Shown here: positions 18,588-27,682 of the stretch, piece after piece
Layout of the letters: every line of letters starts with the position of its first letter
How positions within the stretch are numbered: the stretch's first letter is position 1
Source: Candidatus Hydrothermarchaeota archaeon
Lineage (GTDB): Archaea; Hydrothermarchaeota; Hydrothermarchaeia; Hydrothermarchaeales; BMS3B
NCBI GenBank assembly: GCA_015521615.1
Contig: WANW01000023.1
Span: forward strand, 1-42,609
Direction: 5' to 3'
Length of the DNA stretch: 42,609 bases
Position numbers and translations under genes: made by a program
Notes under the pieces: model-generated
What the model saw: the letters and a program-made list of their open reading frames with translations, nothing else
Database searches by the model: none
Told to the model about the DNA's origin: nothing

Positions 18588-19805
18588 TCACGGAAAGCTT
18601 CTGTATACCCAGGTATCGCTCTCTGCAGCCTTGGGCTCTGTGTAAACGTCATTCTCCACTCTGCCTCCATTAAAGCTCCACATGCCCCCTCCTCCTCCCA
18701 TACCCCCTCCACCCATGCCTCCATGACACACTGAGCAGTCGCCGTGGCAGGTAGCGCACTGGCTCATCGAAGAAAGACCTGCATGGTTGTTGTAGCGGTG
18801 GCAGCCTGTGCACAGGTCGCCGATGAGCCTCCTTGTAACTTTCTGAGATACATCATGGTAGAACTGCGTTGAGTTGTGCCCACCTCTCGTGTGAGGCTCA
18901 TTGCCCAGGGGATAGGGACCCGAGTTGTTGTGGCAGGTCAGGCAGGTTAGCTTGAGCGCAGCATGCACAGCTGAGGAGTTCAGGTTGTAGTTGTAGTAGG
19001 GTGCACCTGCATAAATATCAAGACTCGCATTCTTGTGGCAACTCCTGCAGTAGGCGTCGGTGGCTCCGCCATAGCTGGAATTGTCGTGGCCAGGGTGATA
19101 GGGTGAGTTTGAAGGTAGATTGTACAACGTACCTGTGTCGTTCACATCGCCAGCGTGCTGCGAGCCATTGGCATTGCCGATATTCCCCAGCTTTATACGG
19201 ATGTGGCACCTCACGCAGCTTATGTCCGAGATGTTCTTCCAGAAGTGGGTACTCCCGCCTTCGTTCTTTATCTCCACTGTATAGCTCCTCTGTGGCCCTG
19301 TAATCACACTCTCTATGTTGTACAGGTAGGTCTCACCGCCGTCCGGAGATGTCACGTTGTTGTATATTGTATAGTTTATGTATTCATAATAAAGAAGGGT
19401 TATGTTTGCGGAGTAGTTGGTGTGGCACATTAAACACGCCTCATTGGGGCCTCTACGTATCTTGTAATTCTCGGCGGTCCTGAAGAGTGGCATGTGCGCC
19501 TCGTAGCTGCTGTTTATCTTGCTCACAACACTGGTATGGCAGTCTATGCAGCGTGGTATGCTCGCTGCATGCGCCTCCTGCCCGGGAGAGAAGGTGGTAT
19601 TGTGGCAAGTCCTGCAGCTGAGGTTGGAGTGATATATGGATAACGAAAGGTTACCCGCCTCCTCTGCATGGCACTTGGTGCAGTCAACATTTTTGCCGGG
19701 TATGAAAGAGTGCTGACCTGTGAACATTGAGAGAGGGAAGGATACGCTTAAAATTAGAAGAGCTATAATTCCAATCCCGAGGATTGTAATTTTTAAAAGC
19801 CCCAT
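18588..19805 (-). CDS. Decaheme c-type cytochrome with Gly/Met-rich segment
   Basis: 10 CXXCH motifs: CTKCH, CRTCH, CIDCH, CLMCH, CVRCH, CRSCH, CLTCH, CTGCH, CATCH, CSVCH; N-terminal signal/TM; GGMGGGGMGGGGGMW. Confidence 0.92.
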   Translation of the reverse strand: MGLLKITILGIGIIALLILSVSFPLSMFTGQHSFIPGKNVDCTKCHAEEAGNLSLSIYHSNLSCRTCHNTTFSPGQEAHAASIPRCIDCHTSVVSKINSSYEAHMPLFRTAENYKIRRGPNEACLMCHTNYSANITLLYYEYINYTIYNNVTSPDGGETYLYNIESVITGPQRSYTVEIKNEGGSTHFWKNISDISCVRCHIRIKLGNIGNANGSQHAGDVNDTGTLYNLPSNSPYHPGHDNSSYGGATDAYCRSCHKNASLDIYAGAPYYNYNLNSSAVHAALKLTCLTCHNNSGPYPLGNEPHTRGGHNSTQFYHDVSQKVTRRLIGDLCTGCHRYNNHAGLSSMSQCATCHGDCSVCHGGMGGGGMGGGGGMWSFNGGRVENDVYTEPKAAESDTWVYRSFP

Positions 19806-19885
19806 GCTTCCTGCCTTTATTCTTTAACATACTTTAATTAATTTAAAATTAAAAATTATAGAAAAATTTATAAACTACCTGCACA

Positions 19886-19917
19886 TTGTTAACCACAGGA
19901 TAAGTCAGGGTTAACGA
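19886..19917 (+). promoter_or_regulatory. Putative BirA operator TTGTTAACC-N14-GGTTAACGA in the bioY promoter
   Basis: Inverted repeat 12 bp downstream of a TATA-like aaatttataaa (19864-19874) and just upstream of bioY; resembles the biotin-repressor signal. Confidence 0.7.
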
Positions 19918-19929
19918 AGGTGGTGAGAA

Positions 19930-20730
19930 ATGTTCATAAGTGAGAATGCGAGGCTTAACTTTTTCAGGTGGAGGTACGAGGCTGGCTACGCCTACAAGCT
20001 TGCCCTTGCAATTGCCTTTGCCGGACTCACCGGCATCGGGGCACAGGCGAAGCTATATCTTCCCTTCACACCCGTGCCGGTAACAGGGCAGGTGTTTTTT
20101 GTGCTTCTGAGCGGCGCTGTGCTGGGCAGGAATTATGGCGCGCTTAGTATGGCGCTCTACGCAACACTAGGCGCTTTAGGTGTGCCCTGGTTCGCAGGAG
20201 GCAAGGCCGGGATAGAAGTGCTCCTGGGCGCAACAGGAGGCTACATTCTGGGCTTTATTGCTGCCTCATACCTGATTGGCTACTTTACCGACACCTACAT
20301 AAGTTCTCGAAGCCTGGCTGCGCAACTCTCTCTCATGTTCGCGGGTGTTGGGATAATCTATGCCTTAGGTGCGGTGCAGCTCGCTTACGTAGTACAGCTG
20401 AGTGCCAGCGAGGCTCTTGCCAAAGGAGTGCTTCCATTTATCCCGGGTGATATACTTAAAGCCCTGGCCGCGGTAGCAGTCTCCACAGCTATTCTGCCCA
20501 GAGGAGGCTATGCCCGAGAAAAAGACGCAGGTGGAGAGGGCAAAGTAAGGGCAAGGCTCCACTTAAGCGCCATTGCAGGCATTGCAGCAGCCTTCTTCCT
20601 AGTGCTTTTCTGGCTGAAGCTCCTCAGCCTGGAAAGCGCAGGCACCGGAGAGCTTCTGTGGTATTCGATGACATACTCAGCGGCAGTGCTACTTTGTGCC
20701 GGAAGTGCAGCCTACCTGGCCAGGAGGTAG
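19930..20730 (+). CDS. bioY: Biotin transporter S component BioY with C-terminal TM extension
   Basis: ALAIAFAGLTGIGAQAKLYLPFTPVPVTGQVFFVLLSGAVLG...GALGVPWFAGGKAG...GATGGYILGF. Confidence 0.92.
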   Translation: MFISENARLNFFRWRYEAGYAYKLALAIAFAGLTGIGAQAKLYLPFTPVPVTGQVFFVLLSGAVLGRNYGALSMALYATLGALGVPWFAGGKAGIEVLLGATGGYILGFIAASYLIGYFTDTYISSRSLAAQLSLMFAGVGIIYALGAVQLAYVVQLSASEALAKGVLPFIPGDILKALAAVAVSTAILPRGGYAREKDAGGEGKVRARLHLSAIAGIAAAFFLVLFWLKLLSLESAGTGELLWYSMTYSAAVLLCAGSAAYLARR

Positions 20731-20731
20731 T

Positions 20732-23700
20732 CTAGGTACGACGCAGGGCGGAGGTCTTCTGCTCAATATACCTCTCCAGAAGCTCTTCCTTTTTCTTCAG
20801 CTCCCTGTTCTTCTCCTCCAGAAGCTTCTTGAGCTCCCTGATCTCCCCTTCCAGTTTTTCTTTTTCCTCCATGAGTGAGGAGTATTTCTTCTCAAGCTGC
20901 TTTGCGCTCTTGTATGCGCTCGCCTCTATCCTGCTGAAAATCTTCTCTGCTGTTGCGGTGGCATTCTTTATAAGCTGTGCGGCCTGGGAGAGAAACTCTG
21001 CCCTTGCCTCTTTACCTTCCCTGACCCCTGGTGCAACACCAACACCAAGCTTTGCGTCTCCCAGATACTCTACCGCAACTCTCAGGAAGGAAACGCACCT
21101 CTCGACCTCACCCTCTATACCATCAACACTCGCGGAGAGGGTATATAGCTTTTTTATAGACTGAGAGGCGCCCTCAATGGCGGTGTCCACCTGTTTTGCG
21201 CTGTACTTCCTGAGACAGGCTTCTACACCCTTTGCTGCCTTCTCCAGCGCCGCAAATATCTCCTTCTCCAGCTCCTTAAGCTCCTTTTCAACCCTCCCGC
21301 CAGCCTGAAGAAGCTTCTGCTTTAAACGAGAATTCTCATTCTTCAGCAGCTCCATCTCAGCGCTCAGCTTAGCAAGCTCTCTGCGCAGTCTCTCAATCTC
21401 GACATCCCTCTCCTTCTGCTCTCTAACGGCACTGTCCACCCTGCCATAAAGGAGCAGATTCTCCTTTTCCAGGGCTCTGCACTTCTCCTCATACTGCTTC
21501 AGTTTCTGCACCTTCTCCTTTAGCTCCTCCATGGCCTTGGTTTTTGAGGTCACCTCCTCACGAAGTGAGTGATACTCCCTGGCGAGCTTTTCCAGTTCCT
21601 CCTTTTCCCGGGTGAGGCTCTCAAGCTCTTTCCTCAGCCTGGAAAGTACCTCCTCCTGCTCGCTGGATTTCTGCTTTAGCTTTTCGTGCTCGCCCTTCAG
21701 GGCCTCAAATTCATAAAGCTTCTCCATCATGCGGGAAATTTGCCTCTCCATCTGTGAATTCTCTTCAAGCAGCGTTTTTATCCTGCCTTTTGCTTCCTCA
21801 AGCTCCTTCGCATTTTTATCCTTCCCTGCGGTAAGGCTGGTGATCTGTTCCCTCGCAGTTTCAAGCTGAGCCTCAAGTTTGCGCACCTTGCTTTCTTCCA
21901 CCGCCAGCCTCTGCTTCAGCTCCTGATTTTCCTTCTCATAGCTTTCAAGTAGCTTTATCCTTGAAATTAGCTCCTGAATCTCCCCTTCCAGCTTTTCTCT
22001 GAGGTTCTCAAGCTCCTCCTTCTCTCCTTGAGTTACCTTGAGTTCCTCCAGCCGCCGGGAAAGCTCCTGCCTCGTATTGTTGAGCTCTTCCTCCAGCTTC
22101 TTCTTCGTGGCTTCAAGCTCAGCAAGCCCTGCCTCAAGCTTCTTAATCGTGTCCTCCAGCTCAGCAATCCTGTCTCTGGCTGCGAGAAGCTCACCCTTCG
22201 ACCGCTTCGCCTCCTTCTCATATTTTTCAAGAAGCTTCACCCTACTGGCAAGCTCATTCCTCTCGTCGCGCAGCTCTTCAAGCTCTGCCTCAAGGGTCAC
22301 CTTCTCTGCATTCAGCTTCTCCACAAGGGTCTCAAACTCCTCCTTCTGCCTGGAGAGCTCCTTCTCCAGGTTTGCCTTCTCAGCGAGCGTTGTGGTAAGC
22401 CTATCCTTTAGCTCGGCCACCTCACTCTCAAGCCTTTCAACATTGCGCTTTGCAGAAGCCAGCTCAGTCTTTAGCGTGGCGTTTTCCTTCTCGAAACCTT
22501 CAAGCAGTTTTATTCTGCTTACGTATTCCTCTATCTCCCTGCCTAACTCCTCAATCTTCGCCTCATTGTCTATCCTGATTTTTTCAAGAACCGCCTTTTC
22601 TTCTTCAAGAAGTTTTTTCTCTTCCTTAATCTTAAGCAGCTTATCTATCTGTTCCTTTGCCAGAGCGTGCTCGTTCTCAAGTTTCCTGTGCTCATGCTCC
22701 AGTTTTTTATGCCTTTCTTTAAGTTTTGTCAGCTCCTGCTCCATCGCATCGAGATTTTCCATCAGCTCAGATATCCTAGAGTTCTGCTCCTCAACGGTAA
22801 ATTGCGAAGCGCGGAGGTTCTCAGTTAACTCCTCAACACGCGCTTCAAGTTCGCGTTTTTTATCGCCAAGCGCCTGAAGCTTCTGCTTCAGCTCCCTGAT
22901 AAGGGAGCGCATCTCCTTCTTCTCAAGGTCATCACCGGCAAACTCCCATTTCTCAACCTTCTCTGCCGAAAAGTCCAGAACAGAGCGAATGCTCTCATGA
23001 GCCCTCTCGTAACCTTCAAGAAGCCTGTCTCTGATAAACAATGTGGCGCTTTCTTTGAGCATTTCACGATTTCTCGCCAGCAGTGCATCGATCTCCGCCC
23101 TCCTCTTTCTCAGTTCTGCAAGCGTTTCTGCAATCTCCTCCTTCCGCTCCCTGAGGCTATCACACCTCTCTTTAAGGGAGGGCAGGTCTGAAAACTCCCT
23201 TAATATCTTCTCTTCCTTTTCCAGTTTTTTCTTTTTAACCTCCTCGTACTTGGAAGAGAAATGTTTCAGTTTGAGCTCAAAAAGCTCTGTTCTTGCCTTT
23301 ATTTCCCCTATACTTGCCTTACCGGTAATCTTTCCTACAAACCTTCCCTTTGGAGAAATTTCAATGGCACCTGCTCCCCCTGAGTACTCATCGAGGAGCG
23401 TCTCAAGAGTAACGGGCTTTCCGGCCAGCTTAATTTCCACATCCTCTGCATAGGGCGCAACATCTCTTATAAAAGCCTGCCTAACCTCAGAGGCGAGGGT
23501 TGAGAACTCTCTCTCCACATCATCTCTAATTCGCTCATATTCCTCCGCCCTTTTTGAATAAGCCGCCTCACTGGCACCAAGCTCACTTTCCACTTCCCTG
23601 GCTTCTTTCTCCAGTGCGGCTATCTTCTCATTGAGCTTTTCCAGCTCACTTTCACCGGTAAAAACTGCCGACAGCTCTTCACGCGTCTTTGTAACCAGTT

Positions 23701-23959
23701 CACAGAACTCTTCTAGCATCTCGGAAGCGCGCATCCCGGCACTTTTGACAAAATCACGTTCCTCCGGGAAATTCTCGTGCATCTGCTTAACCAGCTCCAG
23801 AAGCGGGTTGCGCAGCGAAAGGGCTCGCTCTTCAATCCTCTTCAACCTGTCTACAAACTCACTGCCTGCCGGTTTCTTCAGGGAAGAAAGAGATTTTATA
23901 TCTTCATTAATCGAATACCACTCATCCCTGAGCACATCAAGAAGCTCGCTCACTTTCAT
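20732..23959 (-). CDS. Very long coiled-coil protein (1075 aa), scaffold-like
   Basis: Extensive heptad-rich E/K/L sequence with recurring RIKLLE.YEKE / ELEELR units; no Walker A or ABC signature. Confidence 0.85.
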   Translation of the reverse strand: MKVSELLDVLRDEWYSINEDIKSLSSLKKPAGSEFVDRLKRIEERALSLRNPLLELVKQMHENFPEERDFVKSAGMRASEMLEEFCELVTKTREELSAVFTGESELEKLNEKIAALEKEAREVESELGASEAAYSKRAEEYERIRDDVEREFSTLASEVRQAFIRDVAPYAEDVEIKLAGKPVTLETLLDEYSGGAGAIEISPKGRFVGKITGKASIGEIKARTELFELKLKHFSSKYEEVKKKKLEKEEKILREFSDLPSLKERCDSLRERKEEIAETLAELRKRRAEIDALLARNREMLKESATLFIRDRLLEGYERAHESIRSVLDFSAEKVEKWEFAGDDLEKKEMRSLIRELKQKLQALGDKKRELEARVEELTENLRASQFTVEEQNSRISELMENLDAMEQELTKLKERHKKLEHEHRKLENEHALAKEQIDKLLKIKEEKKLLEEEKAVLEKIRIDNEAKIEELGREIEEYVSRIKLLEGFEKENATLKTELASAKRNVERLESEVAELKDRLTTTLAEKANLEKELSRQKEEFETLVEKLNAEKVTLEAELEELRDERNELASRVKLLEKYEKEAKRSKGELLAARDRIAELEDTIKKLEAGLAELEATKKKLEEELNNTRQELSRRLEELKVTQGEKEELENLREKLEGEIQELISRIKLLESYEKENQELKQRLAVEESKVRKLEAQLETAREQITSLTAGKDKNAKELEEAKGRIKTLLEENSQMERQISRMMEKLYEFEALKGEHEKLKQKSSEQEEVLSRLRKELESLTREKEELEKLAREYHSLREEVTSKTKAMEELKEKVQKLKQYEEKCRALEKENLLLYGRVDSAVREQKERDVEIERLRRELAKLSAEMELLKNENSRLKQKLLQAGGRVEKELKELEKEIFAALEKAAKGVEACLRKYSAKQVDTAIEGASQSIKKLYTLSASVDGIEGEVERCVSFLRVAVEYLGDAKLGVGVAPGVREGKEARAEFLSQAAQLIKNATATAEKIFSRIEASAYKSAKQLEKKYSSLMEEKEKLEGEIRELKKLLEEKNRELKKKEELLERYIEQKTSALRRT

Positions 23960-24176
23960 TTAAATCACACTCACTGAGAAATTAATACACAATTTTTAAA
24001 AGCCTTACGCAGACATGCACATGTTCATGGTCTTGAAGGTATCTTTCTGCAGTAGAGGATAGTGACTCTCAGTTATAAAAAAGTTTATATCAAATAAATT
24101 TAAGAATTTTTAAATAATGGTTCATGGTAGTTGAAAATGCAGGTGCCCGGAAACTGCAATATTGGCGGTGGAGAAT

Positions 24177-26219
24177 ATGAAAGTTGTTTATAAAATTGCG
24201 GGGAGTTTTCTGATTATAGCTCTTCTATCCCATGCGGTGGGTATAATCGGGTACATGAAAATCGGTGAGATAAACTCGGCAACTGCCAGGATATCTCAGG
24301 AGGCATGGCCAAAGGCGGAAGCTTCCGCCCGGCTCTCAGAAGAGCTATTTCTGCTTTCAGAGACTGCGCTCAAGTATTCTTCTGCAGACCCTGAGATGCG
24401 TGAGGAGCTGAGGAATAGCTATTATACCCGCGGGGAGAGATTGAAGGAACTTATAGCTAAAATGAACGACCAGCCTCTGAATGCTCAGGAAAGAGAGGCG
24501 ATGGTTGCAATAGAGGAGAGATACCCCAGATTTTTTGAAGCAGGACTTTTACTTATGAGCGCCTATGAAGAGCTGAGCACCAGCAGAAAGGAAATTTCAG
24601 AGATGGCCGAGGAGCTCCATGAGGTGGGGGATGAGATTATTGAAACATCTGAAAATCCTGAAATTAAAGAGGGTGTGGTAGAGCAGATGCTTGCCGCCTA
24701 TGAGTACATAACCATCGGAGAAGAGGAAGAGAAGGACAAGTTCTGGGAGGTTGGAGATGGTCTGAAAAAGCTACCCGAATATTCCAGTGTAGCAGAGGAG
24801 CATGCGAAGTTTGAGAAGATAGGTTCGAGCCTATTTGAGACTTACGATAAAGTGAAGCTTAAAGAAGCCTATGCGGAGGAGAAGAGAAGGGAGTTTGAAA
24901 GCCACAGAAACGTCATCGTGACAAATGCCGAGAATCTTATTGATGTGCAGAGGAGAACAATGACAGATGCGATGACAACTGCTATTCAGGAAAGTCAGAA
25001 TGCAAAAGAGCAATTGCAAACCATAGCCGGAGTGGCGGTACTTCTCGCATTGATCTTTGCATTCGTCGGGACAAGAACGATTACCCGTCCGCTTAAAGAA
25101 ATCTCAGAGAAGGCAAAACGCGTTGCAAGAGGCGACCTGACAGTGGAGATTCAAAGCCAGAGCAGGGATGAGCTTGGCGAGGTTGCGAGCTCCTTTTCGG
25201 CCATGCTTAAGTCCTTGAGGGAACTTATCGGAAATGTGAGAGGGGTTGCAGAAAATATCGCCTCATCCTCCCAGCAGCTCTCAGCCACAAGTCAAAACAT
25301 CACCGCCTCGGCGGAGGAGATTAATGGAATAACTCAGGAGATGGCAGAGAGTTCCGCAACAGTCTCTGCCAGAGCCCAGGAAACCATGAGGGTCATGGAT
25401 GATATGGAGGGTTCTCTCAGCAGGGTGGAGGAGAGTGTGGAGAGAGCGATGAGCATCGCCACCAGAACACGGGAAGCCGCAGAACATGGAAGCGACGCTG
25501 CAAAGGAGGCGTTGGGCAGAATCAGCGAGATGAGAAAGATAACCTCACGCACATCTGAGGCGGTAAAAGAACTGGGGGAGAGCGCTGAAGAGATAGGAAG
25601 AATTGTTGAGGTTATCTCTGGTATCGCAGATAAAACGAACCTTCTCGCTCTAAATGCAGCAATAGAGGCGGCGCGCGCAGGTGAGCATGGGCGTGGCTTC
25701 GCTGTAGTCGCGGAGGAGATAAGAAAGCTCGCTGAGAGTTCCGCAAAGTCTGCAGAGGAAATAGGAAGCATAATTGAAGAGGTTGGAAGAAAGATAGGCA
25801 AGGTTGTAAGTGAAATAGAGCAGAGTGCTGAGGATATTGAGAACGGAACCCAGGTGGTGAGCAGCGCTCTGGCTTCCTTTAACGAGATAACCAGAAGTGT
25901 GGAGGAGACCAGCGAGGTAATCGGTGAGATAAACCTTGCTACAGGGAAGCTCAAAAAGGATGTGAGGAGCGTAATTGAATCGGCAAATTCTATCGCCACA
26001 ATGATAGAGGATACCGCAGCCGCAACCCAGGAGACCGCCGCCGCAGTGCAGGAGCTGAGCGCTGCGATGCAGGAGCTCGCCGCCATGGCGGAGCATCTTT
26101 CCGAGGCAGCGCAGCGCCTCGAGGATTCTGTAAGAATGTTCAGGCTCAATGGGCCAAAGCCACCAAAGTCAAAAAAGACCACATCTAAAAGCGTTTTATT
26201 GGAGAGCTTAGGTAAATGA
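24177..26219 (+). CDS. Methyl-accepting chemotaxis protein
   Basis: Two TM segments, 4-helix-type sensor, HAMP ([24 protein letters not shown]), conserved tip [41 protein letters not shown]. Confidence 0.93.
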   Translation: MKVVYKIAGSFLIIALLSHAVGIIGYMKIGEINSATARISQEAWPKAEASARLSEELFLLSETALKYSSADPEMREELRNSYYTRGERLKELIAKMNDQPLNAQEREAMVAIEERYPRFFEAGLLLMSAYEELSTSRKEISEMAEELHEVGDEIIETSENPEIKEGVVEQMLAAYEYITIGEEEEKDKFWEVGDGLKKLPEYSSVAEEHAKFEKIGSSLFETYDKVKLKEAYAEEKRREFESHRNVIVTNAENLIDVQRRTMTDAMTTAIQESQNAKEQLQTIAGVAVLLALIFAFVGTRTITRPLKEISEKAKRVARGDLTVEIQSQSRDELGEVASSFSAMLKSLRELIGNVRGVAENIASSSQQLSATSQNITASAEEINGITQEMAESSATVSARAQETMRVMDDMEGSLSRVEESVERAMSIATRTREAAEHGSDAAKEALGRISEMRKITSRTSEAVKELGESAEEIGRIVEVISGIADKTNLLALNAAIEAARAGEHGRGFAVVAEEIRKLAESSAKSAEEIGSIIEEVGRKIGKVVSEIEQSAEDIENGTQVVSSALASFNEITRSVEETSEVIGEINLATGKLKKDVRSVIESANSIATMIEDTAAATQETAAAVQELSAAMQELAAMAEHLSEAAQRLEDSVRMFRLNGPKPPKSKKTTSKSVLLESLGK

Positions 26220-26306
26220 ATCTAAAATTTCGTTATAGTTGCAGGAAAAAATTTTATATTGCCAAGTATATAGAATATAGATAAAAGAACACGGAAGGGA
26301 TATCCC

Positions 26307-27680
26307 TTGGAGGCTCTGTTGGAGGATGTGACCAAGTTCAGAGAGCTGGAAAAGACCTACCTCAAGGTTATAAAGGCGCTCAATCTTGAGTGTACCAGAC
26401 TTGAGGAGGAGGTACACCAGCTAAGGAAGCTGAAGGAGGAGATTGAATACCTCCGTCAGCTGGAGCTGTGGTACATAAAGGCGCTTAAGGGACTTAACGA
26501 AGAGTGCAATCGCCTGGAAAGGGAAGTTTATGAGCTTAAAAAGCGCAGTATAATACCAGTACGTGAGATTAATCTCGACGAGTTCTTCAAGAGTTATCCC
26601 CAGCTGATAGGACTTTTTGCCTTCGCAGAAGGTAAGATACGCCTTAAGTCACTTAAAGAGATATCCAGCTGGCTTGGGATGGAATACAAAAATGCACAAA
26701 ATGAGATAAAAGAGCTTGAAAGGCAGGGCGCAGTCTATCTAAAAAATGGACATGTTGAGATAAACAGAGAGGTGCAGCAGCAGCTAAGGAGATATGTGCT
26801 TCGCAGAATTCCGGCAAGGGATGAGATAATCGCCAGCCTCAATGCCGATGCTATAGAGGCGGTGGAGCTTCTCCGCAGAATGCGGGGCGCATTGACAATG
26901 GAGAAATTTGAGGAACTGGAAGCGGAGAAAAAAGCTGCACTTCTCAAGCTGGTCGAAGAGGGGCTGCTATTCAGGACGGTAGACCGGGAAGGAGAGCCAG
27001 TATACTTCATGCCTGAAGAGATTCTTGAGCTGATGGAGGAACTCAGAGTAGAGGTCGCAAAGCGTGCTACTCTCACAAGAGAGGAGCTGATGAAAAAACT
27101 GAATATCAAGGACCCGACTGAAGAGGAGATTGAAATTATACTAAGCACTTTAGACGAATCTGAGCTTGAGCTTGGAGATATTGAGAATAAACTCATTGAA
27201 GCCTTCCGCAATGAGCAGGTGGATGTGCTGGTAGAGGCACTAAAAAGTGACGACGTCCAGGCGAGAAGGTTTGCTGTTTCTGCCCTGTGGAAGATTGGAG
27301 CCGAGAAGGCCGTGGATCACCTGGTTGAAGCACTCAATGACAGCGATGTATATGTAAGAAGGCTCGCCATTTCAGCGCTGCTGAAGGTTCCGGGTGAAAA
27401 CATGGTGGAGCCGATGGTGAAAAAGCTTGAAGATGAAGATAGCATGGTGCGCTACTCCGCCGCATCCTACTTTGACAACTATCCGCATGCGAGTGCCTTC
27501 CCCTCGCTGGTGAATGCTCTGAAGGATGAGGACAGCATGGTGCGCACTGTCGCCGCCTCGGCACTGGGCAAGCTGGGTATGAAGGAAGCAGTACCATATC
27601 TGATTGAAGCATTGCGTGATGAGGATGCGTGGGTAAGGCACTGCGCCGCTGAAGCTCTGGATAGGATAAAGGCAGGATAA
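26307..27680 (+). CDS. Coiled-coil / winged-helix / HEAT-repeat protein
   Basis: N-terminal duplicated coiled-coil, wH-like LKEISSWLGMEYKNAQNEIKELERQGAV, C-terminal HEAT units (DVLVEALKSDDVQARRFAVSALWKIG...); TTG start. Confidence 0.8.
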   Translation: MEALLEDVTKFRELEKTYLKVIKALNLECTRLEEEVHQLRKLKEEIEYLRQLELWYIKALKGLNEECNRLEREVYELKKRSIIPVREINLDEFFKSYPQLIGLFAFAEGKIRLKSLKEISSWLGMEYKNAQNEIKELERQGAVYLKNGHVEINREVQQQLRRYVLRRIPARDEIIASLNADAIEAVELLRRMRGALTMEKFEELEAEKKAALLKLVEEGLLFRTVDREGEPVYFMPEEILELMEELRVEVAKRATLTREELMKKLNIKDPTEEEIEIILSTLDESELELGDIENKLIEAFRNEQVDVLVEALKSDDVQARRFAVSALWKIGAEKAVDHLVEALNDSDVYVRRLAISALLKVPGENMVEPMVKKLEDEDSMVRYSAASYFDNYPHASAFPSLVNALKDEDSMVRTVAASALGKLGMKEAVPYLIEALRDEDAWVRHCAAEALDRIKAG

Positions 27681-27682
27681 AA

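Noticed and set aside
22038-22877. 279-aa Ser-rich + strand ORF
   Set aside because: Antisense of Glu/Lys/Leu coiled-coil codons, giving artificial Ser/Phe/Leu runs.
20732-23959. SMC/Rad50-type ATPase
   Set aside because: Long coiled-coil, but no Walker A, ABC signature or hinge/zinc-hook seen, so called only a coiled-coil scaffold protein.
25334-26182. 282-aa - strand ORF
   Set aside because: Antisense shadow of the MCP signalling domain.
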